DNA from: Albugo candida
Taxonomy: Eukaryota > Oomycota > Peronosporomycetes > Albuginales
Reading direction: 5' to 3'
DNA: 64,000 nt
Assembly: GCA_040437565.1 (NCBI GenBank)
Contig: JBDOQK010000037.1
Location: 186,001-250,000, forward strand
The notes below the pieces were generated by a model. The model worked only from the letters and a program-made list of their open reading frames with translations. It ran no database searches and was not told the DNA's origin. Each line of letters begins with the position of its first letter. The first letter of the stretch is position 1. Below are positions 22,001-33,784 of this stretch, piece by piece. The position numbers and the translations under genes are program-made.

Positions 22001-25000
22001 TTTGAAAGCATCGAATTTGAATCGTAATCATACGGATCCATAGCCGCTTTAAATGCTGCGGCTGGCGATANNNNNNNNNNNNNNNNNNNNNNNNNNNNNN
22101 NNNNNNNNNNNNNNNNNNNNNNNNNNNNNNNNNNNNNNNNNNNNNNNNNNNNNNNNNNNNNNNNNNNNNNTGAGCATTTATGCCTCTGTCGACCCATTCT
22201 TGATGCTTTATCCGTACGATTACTTGATACCAATGCTTGAATCCCATTGATTTCCACCGATGGATAAAATAGCGCTTCCAAAATGCTCTCATCCACAACG
22301 TCGTATGATTCGACCGTATCCACTTCAAGAAAGCCTGTAAAAGCATTTCACGTCGCTTTTTCTCGATAATTTGACGTAAAGTATCGCTCCGTTTTCGATG
22401 AATTTGCGTATTGGCCTGCCACTTCTGAAAAGCAATCAGTAAAAGCTCTGCTCGATGTCTGTCAAGGATACCAAGTCGAAAGGTTTCACGCTGTTTATCT
22501 CGGTCTCGAAGACGCTCCAGCCTTTGATCGTGGTCATAGACATCCTTCCAACGAATGAGCCCATTACGGAGAATTCGATTTTTACAATGGTGGAAGAAGC
22601 GCGTGGTGCGACAGATTCTCGCATACTCCTTCCATTTTCTCCAACATCCACTCTTTCTTTGAGCTATTGCGTTTTGTGTATGTCGCCTTACAAAATGACT
22701 CTGTCGCGCTACCTGATGCCACTTTTGGATGATGGTTCGATAAATCAATTCAGAGAAAACGTGTGTGAGCCTATGCCTAATCGCATGATGTCGATTTTTC
22801 GATTTATATGAGGTATCACGCCAGTATATGATACATCTCCTAGTCCTCCTGTCTAGAATAGTCTTGCGATGCTCATCGAGGCATTTCTGCCGGGATTTAC
22901 GACGATTTAACCATTTAGACCACTTTGTGTACACATATCTCGAGAGCTGGACGTTTTGATGACGCTTACCCAAGAAATAAAGTCCATTTTGAAGAAGACT
23001 TTGACGATGCTCAAAGACACTCAGTTTGGATACAGCTCCGTTCATACGATGTTGCAGAGATGCAATTTGTGCAGAAGATGACTCTATCGTATCTTGGAGT
23101 TTTTTTTCTTTTGCCAATAACTCGTCCGCATGCAATTTCCGAATCATTGCCATATTCTGCAGCTGTACTTGACGTGATAAGATGTTCCATGATCTTTGCA
23201 GCAATATATAGTACACATGCGTCAAGGCTCGTCGAAGAAGCATTTTTTGAGATCGATTCAGTGTGATGAATTTTTGCCATCCGTACCATAGCTTTCTGAG
23301 AATTCGAAATCGCTGTCGAGTGTGTTGTTGCGTCTGAAAGCGCTTCAAAAGGCGAGATGATTGAATCTTTCGTTTCCAAATAAGGAAAAAGCGATCTAAT
23401 TTTCCTGCGTCTCGTCCGGCGTTTGGTAAGAAGCGCTTTACCGATTCCTCAGCTCCATCTGTATTCCTTAGATAGAAGACCACTCGTTTCCATTTCATGA
23501 ATAAGCGATGATGTGCGTATTTCGTTAGGTTTTGAGCTGCAGAATTGGTCGTAAACCGCTTTGATTGTTTATGTGTTAATGACGCTCGCCAGATGCCCCA
23601 AAAATTTTCATAAATTTTGCGCTGTGAACGTAATACTACAGATCCGATCAATCGCTTACGGCGACGTTCATTGATGCTCCATTCTCTCCACAAAGAAAAA
23701 TGGGTGCCAGTTTGGATCTTGCGGCTTTTGTCGTCTAATTTGCGTATGAATAACGCAGAAATGACTCGAAAGCGCACAAAACGATGCCAGTAAACTACTG
23801 CGTCTCGTACGTGAATCGTAGTACGTTTCTCAACCAATTGCTCAGTGTTTCTTCGTATTCTTAGAGTGTATTTTGCCGATTCAAGCCATGATAAAAACAA
23901 TCTAGTTAGTTTTTTCAGACGATATTTCTCGCAGACAAAGTTTGCGAGACGGCTATGAAGAAGATGAAGTTTGTATGCACATGCTTGGTGCTCATTTTGC
24001 TGAATTTGGAGCTCGTTTAAGTATTTAGAATCTAGAATACTCGACTCCGCTTTCACCGTTTCCATGTTTTTTTGTACTTGCTTAAGATCTGCCTCTAGTG
24101 TACTCGACAGCGATTTCTGTCTGATCAGAGCCTTTTTTACTTGACGAAGTGAATGGACTTGCCAATTTCGAACCGCCATTGTTTTGTATCGATGTAATGT
24201 TCTGGATTCTAGCGCTTCCATACCAAATCTGTTCTTCCTCTTACAAAATATTACGTTCTTCCAAGAAGAAAAAAAAATATTCTGTGTTGAGCGGCTTCTT
24301 TTCTTCAGCACTACCTCAGTGTTTATTTGATGTCGTAATTTCACAGCACAAAATTCTCTCCAGTTTTGATAATACTCATTCAGTTGCTGAATTTGAGCTT
24401 TTTTGGTGAGTAATTGCTCAATTCGATTTTGAAATCTGACATCTTTATCTTGTAGCTTTTTTTTCGTTACCCAGTGATCGTTCTGAGACTTCCATCGTCT
24501 CCAAGCGTTGGCAAGTAATCGCATCATCAATGATCGAAGTGCCGAGAACAAGAGCCTTCCCTTGTCGTGAAGGTGCTGTTGTTCCAAAGCTCCTAATTTT
24601 TTCCTATAGTCAAGCTGCTGGTTCTCCAGAGACTTATTGTAATCCCGAATTTCTTCATATTGAGATAATAGCTCATCCTTCTCATGCTGTGCCTTATCCA
24701 GTGTCGTTTGCATAGCCCGAAGCGATACTGAGACACGCTTTTCTTCAAGTGGGTTGATCGCAAATTTCGCATCGTATTTTGCCACCTGTTGCATATATAA
24801 TCGTTTATATTCTGCCAATTGTAACTGCAGATCATCACATTTGGCTCGCAAATGCGTTTCCGGATGCTTATGTTCCAATTCTTGGCTTGTAGCTTTTGCT
24901 TCAGGCTGCAGGCCTTGTTTGGCGTTCAGGACCTTTTGCTTCAGAATATCAATCTCTTGATTCATTAAGGTAACCTTTTTTCGAAGAGATTCATTGTCAG

Positions 25001-25178
25001 CCTGTGCTTGGCTGTACGCATCATAAAGAGAATTCACACACAACGCTGAGCTCCAGGTCGCATGGAGACATTGGGAGGAAGTTTCTGTTGTCCTTTTGTA
25101 TGCATCGATGCTTGCTGTGCGCGTAGTTGCATTATTTTTTGAAAGCATCGAATTTGAATCGTAATCATACGGATCCAT
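16053..25178 (-). CDS. SFI1-type centrin-binding repeat protein with C-terminal GAF domain
   Basis: A 1924-aa protein once the gap and one duplicate copy (3137 bp) are removed; the five-exon model then gives a whole number of codons. Residues ~75-210 are coiled coil. From ~225 to ~1480 there are dozens of short helical repeats with the SFI1 pattern (x-x-F/L-x-x-W-K/R), e.g. LFMKWKRVV, FFLIWKRKI, KLWYGWQKF, AFLKWIRSN; in SFI1 these bind centrin at spindle pole bodies and centrioles. A GAF domain follows (FFDAVRVSISQCV, GILLLLDPCRQQLW, GMAVASLEPIFVQDV), finished across introns at 16989-17047 and two more (IYGVLQIVYPF). A last coiled-coil exon (16559-16053) ends the protein. Start is the first Met after an upstream stop. 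SFI1 repeats joined to a GAF domain are unusual. The ligand of the GAF domain is unknown. Confidence 0.85.
19034..22070. repeat. Gap-flanking exact duplicate, left copy (3037 bp)
   Basis: Identical by inspection to 22171-25207. It includes the 5' end of the SFI1-like gene. Almost certainly two overlapping contig ends that were not merged. Confidence 0.95.
22071..22170. other. Assembly gap, 100 N, between exact 3037-bp repeats
   Basis: Exactly 100 N inside the SFI1-like gene. With the N read as coding it fuses the two copies into one false long frame. Confidence 0.99.
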
Positions 25179-25207
25179 AGCCGCTTTAAATGCTGCGGCT
25201 GGCGATA
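22171..25207. repeat. Gap-flanking exact duplicate, right copy (3037 bp)
   Basis: Second copy of 19034-22070. This copy continues into the natural upstream region of the gene, so it carries the true start at 25178. Confidence 0.95.
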
Positions 25208-25570
25208 TGAAGATAAAGTATCTTCGGTATCAAAGTCGCATCTTCGTGTCTTTTCAAGAACGATTACCAGAATGTGACACGAAGGTGACAAGCATGAGTA
25301 TACAAATCTAGAAAGAGGAGTAAACCTCTGCATGCTTTTTAGTTTAGCTGATCAAGCGTTCTACCGTAAACGAATACACGGCCTCCTAGAAGAAATGCGT
25401 CATAAAGCTTGTGTTCTTAGTTGATGCAGGTATTCCGTTCAATGTGAGCAATCAAAAAGCGCGCAACTCTGAGTAAAGCGGACTTTTGTGTCCTCGTAAC
25501 GTAGCGTAGATAGCACCGTCTTCAAGTATGAATGCTAGTAATTACTTATAATCAATGGAATTCCACCATG
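25208..25570. promoter_or_regulatory. Intergenic region upstream of the SFI1-like gene
   Basis: About 360 bp between the SFI1-like start and the stop of the next minus-strand gene. It should contain the SFI1-like promoter and the neighbour's 3' end. No element recognised. Confidence 0.4.
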
Positions 25571-27322
25571 TCAACCTGCGACGGCGAAATTACGAACATG
25601 TGAAACTGTATTCTTGGGTCGATGTTGAACGTCCTTACAAATTGAGATGTGCTCTTGAGCGCCGTTCGGAGCGAATTTGCGCTTGCAGCAGGGGCATATT
25701 ACCAGTGTAGACTGATGCTCTTTATAACTTTGCTCTAAATTCCTCATTGCTTTACTTTTATCGGAAGGTTTTTCCTGTTTATTGGAAATGTCTGTGAATC
25801 GTAAGCGTTCAGACTTGACAGGCTGCGATATTGGTCGGCTCGATTCTTTAGACGAATTGGGTTTGCCCCACGCGCCTTCTGCACCAAAAATTCGTGGACA
25901 AACAGCTTCATGCTTCTCCAGTCGACCAGGTGCGAACTTTCGCTTACAATGGCGACAAATTTCGAGTGGAACATACGAATCCTTCAAAATTACGCCGTTG
26001 ACTGTTTTACGCCGAGAGGATTTTTGTACAGTTGAGCTTTGACAAACAACTGGGTTTGTAATGGTGGATTTTCTTCTACGTGTGGTTCCTGTATCCTTCT
26101 TTTCCAGAGAAATATTTCGTGCGTCCTGGAAGTTTTTCAATAATGTTAAACTTTTTGTGACCGATTTTGCATCCATTGGTTTGCTTGGATTCTGAGGCCT
26201 TGGGTCCGGGCAAGCGGAGGCGTAATGTAAAGCACGAAGAGTATGGTCTTCAGATAGGACGCACAACATGCGTTGAAACGACTGATACATCGGAGTCATC
26301 TGTGCTTTGTGTAACTTTAATGGTAAGCATTCTGCAAAATGATCCTCAAACTTCTCAATGGGATCTTGATACTGGCCGCAAAAGCAGCAATATAATCCAC
26401 TCTGAGCTAAAATCTCTTCATTCGTTCGATCTTTCGATTTATCCACCTCATCAATCGATTCCAATATTTTGGGTTGACACAAATCCGAATCGTGCTGTGC
26501 TTGTGTGACGGAACAGGTACTTTGAGGTTCGAAGTCAGGTCTACATAGATGCATTATGAGAATTAATATCTGTCTTTCGTTACCAAGTACTAAGTACCTT
26601 TTCCAAGAGGATTCCCTAGTATATTTATTATAATAATAGACTCTTCCGTTGGCGGTGTAGGCTTCGAGCCAATCCTGTTGGCCCTGATTATTTGATTTCT
26701 TCTCAGCTACCCCACGTTTCTGGTCTTCGTTAACTTGCATCAAATCACGTGTGGGCATTCTCCCTTCATTCACATGTTGCTCCAAATTCCTTGCATCATT
26801 TGCCTCTGTATCTTTTGATGTCCGGCAATTCAAATCGGTCACGGATTTATCAGTCCTCAACGATGTCTCTTGTGTATTTTTACTGTTGTTGTCATTAGAG
26901 AAGATTCTATCACCCACACTTGCCTGATCTACTCCGTCACTGCTACTGGAGTCTTCTTCACTGAGCTGGTTTAATATTCTAAGTGCTGCAGCCATGCTTG
27001 GATCATTATCCACTACCATTCGCTTTTGACCGTCTTGAAACCTGTTCTCCGTTTCGATTCCTTTTATTTTCGACATACTCGAACTTTTCTTCTCTTCCAA
27101 TATCTCAGCGTCACGTTCGATAGAAACACGAAGTTGCTTTGTCATCCATTCGATAGAAGCAAATGATTGCGCTAATGAATCGTCCTCCTTTTGTACCATT
27201 TCGTCATTATCACTATCTTCTGATCGAATCGGCTCCACCTGTTTCTCTAAAATGCAATCAGATTCATAATTTCTTTCATAATTGCCACTATGGCGGTCAA
27301 TCGTGGCGGACAAAGCGTCCAT
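25571..27322 (-). CDS. WW-domain and C2HC zinc-finger protein
   Basis: 564 aa after removing one 57-nt intron (26541-26597), which is a multiple of three and so leaves the frame open if unspliced. Splicing it restores the end of a WW domain: WLEAY..GRVYYYN..TRESSWKRP, with both Trp and the terminal Pro. Three zinc-finger-like units follow: CCFCGQ...H...C (about residue 310), CRHCKRKFAPGRLEKHEAVCP (about 455) and CPCCKRKFAPNGAQEHISIC (about 540). The last two fit the zf-C2HC type seen in ZC2HC1 proteins. The N-terminal half is acidic and serine-rich. The frame is open upstream to a Met at 27367; I prefer 27322 (MDALSAT) but either is possible. Role unknown; WW domains bind proline-rich peptides. 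Confidence 0.8.
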   Translation of the reverse strand: MDALSATIDRHSGNYERNYESDCILEKQVEPIRSEDSDNDEMVQKEDDSLAQSFASIEWMTKQLRVSIERDAEILEEKKSSSMSKIKGIETENRFQDGQKRMVVDNDPSMAAALRILNQLSEEDSSSSDGVDQASVGDRIFSNDNNSKNTQETSLRTDKSVTDLNCRTSKDTEANDARNLEQHVNEGRMPTRDLMQVNEDQKRGVAEKKSNNQGQQDWLEAYTANGRVYYYNKYTRESSWKRYLVLGNERQILILIMHLCRPDFEPQSTCSVTQAQHDSDLCQPKILESIDEVDKSKDRTNEEILAQSGLYCCFCGQYQDPIEKFEDHFAECLPLKLHKAQMTPMYQSFQRMLCVLSEDHTLRALHYASACPDPRPQNPSKPMDAKSVTKSLTLLKNFQDARNISLEKKDTGTTRRRKSTITNPVVCQSSTVQKSSRRKTVNGVILKDSYVPLEICRHCKRKFAPGRLEKHEAVCPRIFGAEGAWGKPNSSKESSRPISQPVKSERLRFTDISNKQEKPSDKSKAMRNLEQSYKEHQSTLVICPCCKRKFAPNGAQEHISICKDVQHRPKNTVSHVRNFAVAG

Positions 27323-27412
27323 TGTCAATACTACACATATAGTGTGATACATTATAATAGGGGACATTCGTATCTATTTAACTCGCATGAGCGCCTACCT
27401 GTTCTACTTGCG

Positions 27413-30400
27413 CTACGAAGACTCTTGCTGACGCTTGAGGTGCACGAAAACATCCTTGAGCAGCGTAACCTTGTTTGTTCTTTCCATCGACAACTGCGTG
27501 CAAAATGCATCTGCTTGTTCTGGCGTTATATTCATGGAAGGCAGGATGTGATTCCGAAGAAATAAAACAAACTCATTTCCGAGCGCCTGGACGCCGCACT
27601 GCAGCAACAATGCCATTTCTTTCACTACCAACATTGACTGAGCATCTTCAGGATTAAAGTGTTCTTTTTGAGCGAATGAGAACACGGAAGGAGTGAATTT
27701 TTCCGCCAGCCACTGAGAATACCAAGCCTTCACTTCTGCCGGAAAAGAGTCACTCGAGCACTCGGATAAGCCTAACCAACGGGATCCGACTTGATGCGCT
27801 ATTGTGTAACAAGTTCGGTTGATCTGAAGATCTGTCGTGTACGAACAGCCTTCCAACACAATGGTGAAGATAGCTTCCAGATGCGAACGATTAGAACAGC
27901 TGAGGAAGATATCATCCAGCTCATGAAGGACAAGGTGGAGCATGAACAAATACAGGTACTTTAGCGTTTGCTCACGTTCAAGCTGATGAGAGTTCTTCAC
28001 TACTGATCCATTGTCTGTTCTGGTCACAATTGCGTCTTCGGTTGGCATTACCGACCATAAATGCTGCATGAACTGTATCGCATATAGCTCCATGAATGAC
28101 TTGAATTCTTTTTTGAATTTAATGATGAGCTGATTGAGTAGCTGGACGATTTCCACTACTTCTTGACTTTCGCAATGCAGCATCAGACGCTTGAGTGTCT
28201 CACTCGCATGTGCAAGAAACTGCTTTCCATCCAGAATACTAACCAAGCGATGCAGAAGGAAAATCACTTTGGACCGAACCATAGTTTGCTGGTTTATGAT
28301 CGGAATTTCCAAGACCTTATTGATTGCCAACAGGACTTGCTTCAATATCTGCTCTTGTTCGCTGATGCATTCTTTACCTTTGAATGCTTTCAAAAAGTAT
28401 GCTATGGCATTGAGCAACCGGGAAATGTATGCAGCCACGTCTTCCATGTCGCTTCTGGATCCCCCACGCTCAGCCAACTGTGTTGCATCACTCAACGCCA
28501 TAAATAATGGTTCCAGAATGGTTTTTGTGTACTGATATTTCACCTGCAAAACATTGAGATCGGAGGTAGCATCTGAATTATAATGTAATCCTGCAATCAC
28601 ATGGCCAGCCAATTCGAACAAATACAATCGATCGTCATACGTCAGGAATGTTGAATCACTTGTCTTAATAGCAGAGACTTCTGGATTCGTTGCGACGACA
28701 AGCCGAGGGTACAAGGCTTGCAGGATTGTAGAAATATGAGGAATGATCAAATTACCAAGAGATCTCACAAGACGGATAAACATGTAGCACACACGCGATC
28801 GAACATGTCCATGCTGATTTTCAAGTCCATTCAATCCAAACATCATTGAAAGAAGGGAAGGAATCAGCTCCGGTTGATGGTGAAGGCAGCGAGTGTATCG
28901 AACAGCAAAATCATAATACGTCATTAGCACACTTGGATGATACGTTATTCCCAGACTAGCTTCGCCAAGAATACCAGCATGAATTCTCAGTATAATCCCC
29001 ATAAAAGTACCATTACGTTCCTCCAAAGCCTGAATGTCAGAGGCCGCACCTACACCCTCACGGAAGCGATAAATCATGAAAATAAATGATTCTAGATCAT
29101 TCGGATCCATTTGGCTAAATTGTGCTGGAAGTTGGTCGGCAAGCTCCATGAGGAAAGACAAGACATCGAAAGCTCGCTTGCGAATGATATTGACGTAGAT
29201 TTTGTATAGACTTCTTCGATACTCTTCCACTTCAGCTGCATCTGCGTCGACGTTATCCCACCGAGTTTGACGATAAATTCCATAGAGAATATGTTTGATC
29301 TGTTTAGAAGGCTGGAATATATTGGATTGTATCTGATCCGCTTCCGCTGCATCGGCAGTGTCATTTTGAATCAGTGATCCTATCGCATTGACAAGCTCAA
29401 AGACTTCTTCAGATACTTGCTGATTCTCGCTGCTAAATAGTTGCCACACAAGTGGAAGTATTTGGCAAAACAATGCATTCGAAGCCAAAAAGCTTTCTTT
29501 ACATTCGTCGCGGGTACGAAATGCGTTGATGCATTCCGCTAGTTCGAGCCCGATTGCATTCACAACTTCCGCAACTTCCTCAGCAAATGTATCGTCTTCA
29601 TGGATTGGTAGCGCTTGCAGAATCTCGCAAATGTTCAAATGACGTAATAGAGCTAATTTTTTCTCATGATCCATTCCTTTGTCAATGATTTCAAAAATGC
29701 AATTTATCGCCAAACATCGCAGATGAGAGCGTTCGCGAATGATCTGAAACAATAACGGGATGTATCGATCGTTTACGATAAGCTTTATGTCCACCCAGCC
29801 GATAAAGCACTTGAGCGTCTCCAATGCAGCAACCGAAAGCTGGTGTCCCCTCTCACTTTCGTCAGAGCTTGTAAGGACCTTGTAAAAGACATCAAATGCT
29901 TCGGCTATACAAGAGCCTTCTCGCATCGCATCCTTGATCTTCATATTGTGTGCTGTTGCTGTACTAGCTTTAGACGTGTCCACGTCCACAACTTCTTCGT
30001 AAATAGCTATTAAAATGCGAAAATACATCTCAACCATGCAATCTCCAAGTGGAAGAAGCTCCATCCAATCACTAAAAGCATTCGGCCAGCGCTCCGGGTA
30101 ATCGCGTTTAATCAGCAAAGTCCAAACAACAGCTATTTTGTTCTTCAGATACGTTGCGCTTTGCTCGACATACTGAGCATTCTGTTTGATGAATAGCAAT
30201 ATAACGGATCGAATTTGAATCGCAATATCATCGGACAGGCCTTGCGTTATCAATTCCTAAAAGAAGCTTTTAATTCGATTCGAAATCGATTGAAATTAGT
30301 AGAGATACCTGAATCACTTGCAGTGTGTAGAATTTGACGTGTTCGTATCGACTCAGTTGGAATAATCGAAGTGCATACTGCCAATTCGTGTTGGGATTGG

Positions 30401-30572
30401 CTTTTTGTTGGAGACAATACGCCTCTGCTTGCTGTTTGTTTGTCTGTGCAGCTTCGTCATTCATTGTTGCACCAGAGTAATGGAAGGCACACACAATCGC
30501 AGATTCATATTCGGCTAGATGAGTGTCATTTTCTTGCAGCACCGTTGCGCTCGGACCTGTTTCAGTGGCCAT
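27413..30572 (-). CDS. XPOT: Exportin-T (tRNA nuclear export receptor)
   Basis: 1035 aa in two exons (intron 30257-30308, 52 nt). Exportin-T is the importin-beta-family receptor that carries tRNAs out of the nucleus with Ran-GTP. The N-terminal region has the CRM1/importin-beta-like block: NWQYALRLFQLS.YEHVKFYTLQVIQ, KNKIAVVWTLLIKRDYPERWPNAFSDW, then MVEMYFRILIAIYEEVVDVD, which is characteristic of XPOT/LOS1/PAUSED. HEAT-like helices continue to the end. Length is close to the human protein (962 aa). Minus strand, starting about 90 bp from a gap. Confidence 0.92.
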
Positions 30573-30658
30573 TCTTATCGCCGTTTATGTCTTAATTATT
30601 GGCTACGAGACTTATTATATACCAATGAATGGAGTGTATATTACTTAGCCAAGTCTCC

Positions 30659-30758
30659 NNNNNNNNNNNNNNNNNNNNNNNNNNNNNNNNNNNNNNNNNN
30701 NNNNNNNNNNNNNNNNNNNNNNNNNNNNNNNNNNNNNNNNNNNNNNNNNNNNNNNNNN
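30659..30758. other. Assembly gap, 100 N
   Basis: Exactly 100 N between the exportin-T start and the LYR gene stop. No flanking repeat. Confidence 0.99.
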
Positions 30759-30791
30759 GTCGACGAAAGGCTTTTGCTGTCGACTATAAAA

Positions 30792-31085
30792 TCAGCCAGA
30801 GGAAAGACCTTTTCCTGTGTATTTCTTCAGTATCCATTCCATGTCTTGCAATACGCGCTCATGAATCTCCTTGATGCGATTTGGATCGGTCTCGTCGGAA
30901 TGTCCGATGAAGCCCTACGAATCGATTTTTTTATATGTTAGAAGAAAATTTGATACAAAAAATAGGTCCGTTCGTACACCACGAGCAAAGAGTCGGTAAT
31001 AATCGCGTTCGTGTGGCTTTAAACGCCGAGATTCACGAATAATGCGTCGATATAGAGCGATGCTTTCTCTTCTAACGCTATCCAT
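30792..31085 (-). CDS. LYR-motif protein (mitochondrial Complex1_LYR family)
   Basis: 76 aa in two exons (intron 30915-30977, 63 nt). The N-terminus carries the LYR signature (RRESIALYRRIIRESRRL), followed by YYRLFARGGF and an ERVLQDMEWILKKY helix. LYR proteins are small, basic mitochondrial matrix helpers that bind acyl-carrier protein and deliver iron-sulfur clusters or assist complex assembly. The exact subfamily cannot be told from the sequence. The stop codon lies 33 bp from the gap. Start at 31085 (MDSVRRES) chosen because LYR proteins begin just before this helix. Confidence 0.8.
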
Positions 31086-32463
31086 GTTGAGTCTACAACT
31101 TTGCTTTTTTACAAAAGAATATGATTTTGGAATTCGTAAGGTCGAATTGATTGACAAATGAACTGCAATGATGTCATCTTCGTCGTTAGCAACCGAAAAT
31201 TGAGATGAATCAGTTTTACCGTGTGCTTTGAGATCGAGATTTTGCCACTCCTAACACTCGATACTGCTCGAGGCACATTGCGTGACTGATCGTGGTCTAT
31301 TGAACAGACCAAATCCAAATGTATGCGCCCACGAATTGGTAATGCACTATGTGAACAAACGATTGCTACAGTTATGTTGTTCGTCGGATGCTAATTTATG
31401 CTTGTATTGAACATGATCATTCGTGCTTCAACTCAACGGAATGCAACCGCTTCACATAGCTTGCCTGGCGCCATAGTCTCTCATTGTGCGCAAGCATATT
31501 GTCAACATCATGATGGGAAACATAGAAGCAAAATGTCCAGTTATGAAGTGCTTTATCTCAAAAAATAACTACTACATGAAATCCTGTCTGTGAGTATAGC
31601 CTTTGGACCGTGTTTAAGCATTTTGCATTTTGACGTTGTCGAATCGTATACCCTGTTTTTTGCGCTATTGAGCGGGCCATAGGTCCATCATATCACACGC
31701 ATCTGTGCTGCGTAGACAAATGATCGCAATGGCGATATTAGGTACGCATACCGCATTATGCCGGGCGAATAGTATGATTGTCAATTCACGTTAGTGCTAT
31801 TGAGTCGCTTTTAGTATCCGTGTCGACACGAATGATATATCAGACTGATGGTCGACAAAAACGCGAGTATTCTGGCACGAACTTTTTGTTTGGTTCACTT
31901 GATGGAAAGACCGTAAATTTAGTTCAAGAGCGGTTATTGTTAACGGACTTGAACCAGCTAATTCAGTTTATAGCAGTGACTCGTAAGTCTCAGGATGACG
32001 TAGATAGTATTCCAACATAAATTTCCTATCGCAGATAAGGTTTTGTCTCCAATTGCTCGAGTTCCACAAGATAACTAGACTCTTGACGCGTCTCCTCAAG
32101 TGCGTGGCGTTCACAACTAGCTCTGTTTGTTCATTTTGATGAGAACCGGAATCTAGAACTTTCTGTATCCTTCCAGTTCCGCTATTCACCAATTTTATCA
32201 TCCAAGTCTCCAGCAATCGACTTTAAGACAACAACTTGGAGTGTCTTCTTGACGTTTGGACGTTATACTTAAACTTGTGCTTGATAGAATCAATTGAGCG
32301 ACCTATGACAGGTCGTCACACGTTTCTTCGTGTTATACTGCAGCGTAGCTCCAGTCTGAGCCGAAGGCTTTACACAATTTTGCAAATTTGAGCACCTGAA
32401 CATCAGCTTCTTGAAGTCTTGTATGGTACATTGATCAGCCGAATAAAAGCCCCTTCTGGAAGC
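31086..32463. other. 1.4-kb stretch without a supported gene
   Basis: Open frames of 80 codons (plus, 31778-32020) and 82 codons (minus, 32216-31968) overlap near 32000. A minus-strand stretch near 32110-32030 (LEETRQESSYLVELEQLETKPYLR) looks like a coiled-coil gene end, but the available splice sites do not join it to an upstream exon in frame. I could not decide on a gene. Confidence 0.35.
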
Positions 32464-33731
32464 ATGGCGCATCTTCATCTGAGTCAAGAGCTCGGCGATG
32501 AATTTCAAAAAGCGCAAACCGGAAAAATACGATTCATCAAGTCTCGTATACAAGATGAGCATTTTTTGTACAGTTCTTCCGCTGTAGCATCAGAAAGTTC
32601 TCACAATGATCTCAAACTACTCTGTCAACCGCCAAACATCGTCGCTGATGAAGCTTGTTTCATGCTATATTGTCCCAATGCATCTCCAGCCGCTTCAGTC
32701 GCTGCGTCAAAAGCACTTCAATGGATTTTGATTGCTTTTGTTCCCGACTTTGCGTCTGTAAGAGAGCGAATGCTGTACTCATCTGCTCGCGAATCATTAA
32801 AGCGTCAGCTCGGCTTTAGCTACTTTGTAGCAGAACTACACGCAACAGAGACGGTGAGAAAGAGTATTAAATGCCCCGAAAAGCGTCTTAATCGAAATTT
32901 ATTGCTTCCAGGAAGAAATAAGTTCTGAAGCGATAGATTTGGCTAAAGAACGACAGCTTGCAATAGATGCTCCACTCTCAGAAAAAGAACGAGTCTTGAA
33001 GGAAGATGCGATGCTTGCACGTGATACAAATGTCAAGTCATCGGCAATGAGCGCAATCCCTTTTGAAATGACTGAAAACCTCCGTGAGAAGCTCCAGCTA
33101 TTCCAGGATGAGAAATTTGACTGGCTTACAATGGTGAGAAAAGAAATTTGGAGGGAGCACTTTTACCAGTGGGATCGTGATATTTGGTAGAAAATCAATG
33201 TTGAAGGGCCAGCAGAGACCGTCGATGTCGTTAGGAGCCTAAAGGACGTGGATGCGCACGATATTGCTGATATATTGGATATTAAAACGCCTAGTTTTGT
33301 TGCTTATCGGTTGACTACTTCAGACGAGAAAAACATTCTACGTACGTATCCCTGCCTTGTGAGGGAACGAAGGGCTGACTTGCATGGTAACGTACAGTAT
33401 TTCTATATGTCTGTCCTGAAGATGTCCCAGTTCGCCAGAAAATGATCTATTCTACTGGCAAATCAACGCTATTAGCGACTGCCAGGACCCTGGGTATCCA
33501 GTTTGCAAAAATGGTCAGTTTTCATCTGTGGTTCCTTCCTTAATCTTTGGTCATCCGATTTTATAGATTGAGATCAATGACATTCATCGTGCTACGGAAG
33601 AAATTCAGGCTGAAATGGAGCCTTTAAGAGAATCGAATTCGAAAGAGCGAGAATTTTCTCGCCCAATGGCGCCCGGAAGGAATAGTAAAGGATCACGAGG
33701 ACGACAGGTACACACGGCGATCCATAAGTGA
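32464..33731 (+). CDS. Twinfilin (two ADF-H domains)
   Basis: 347 aa in five exons; introns of 58, 57, 56 and 53 nt. Twinfilin binds and sequesters ADP-actin monomers and caps filaments. First ADF-homology domain, residues ~1-135: SQELGDEFQKAQTGKIRFIK, a central QWILIAFVPDFASVRERMLYSSARESLKR helix (the ADF-H actin-binding segment). Second ADF-H domain, ~170-310: MTENLREKLQLFQDEKFDWLTM, SFVAYRLTT, FLYVCPEDVPVRQKMIYSTGKSTLL. The tail is basic (RGRQ...HK), as in other twinfilins. Human twinfilin-1 is 350 aa. The fourth exon only reads correctly after splicing, which confirms the model. Start at 32464 (MAHLHLSQEL) preferred over an in-frame Met at 32419. Confidence 0.9.
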
Positions 33732-33784
33732 AGTAGGAGACAGAAGCTCTAAATGATCTTGAAAATTTCTACATTTGTCAAAAA

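Noticed and set aside
19034-25207. True tandem duplication of 3 kb within the SFI1-like gene
   Set aside because: Copies are identical and separated by exactly 100 N; five other gaps show the same pattern, so unmerged contig ends are far more likely.
31778-32216. Overlapping plus and minus ORFs of ~80 codons as genes
   Set aside because: Neither has domain features; possible coiled-coil exon on the minus strand could not be joined in frame.
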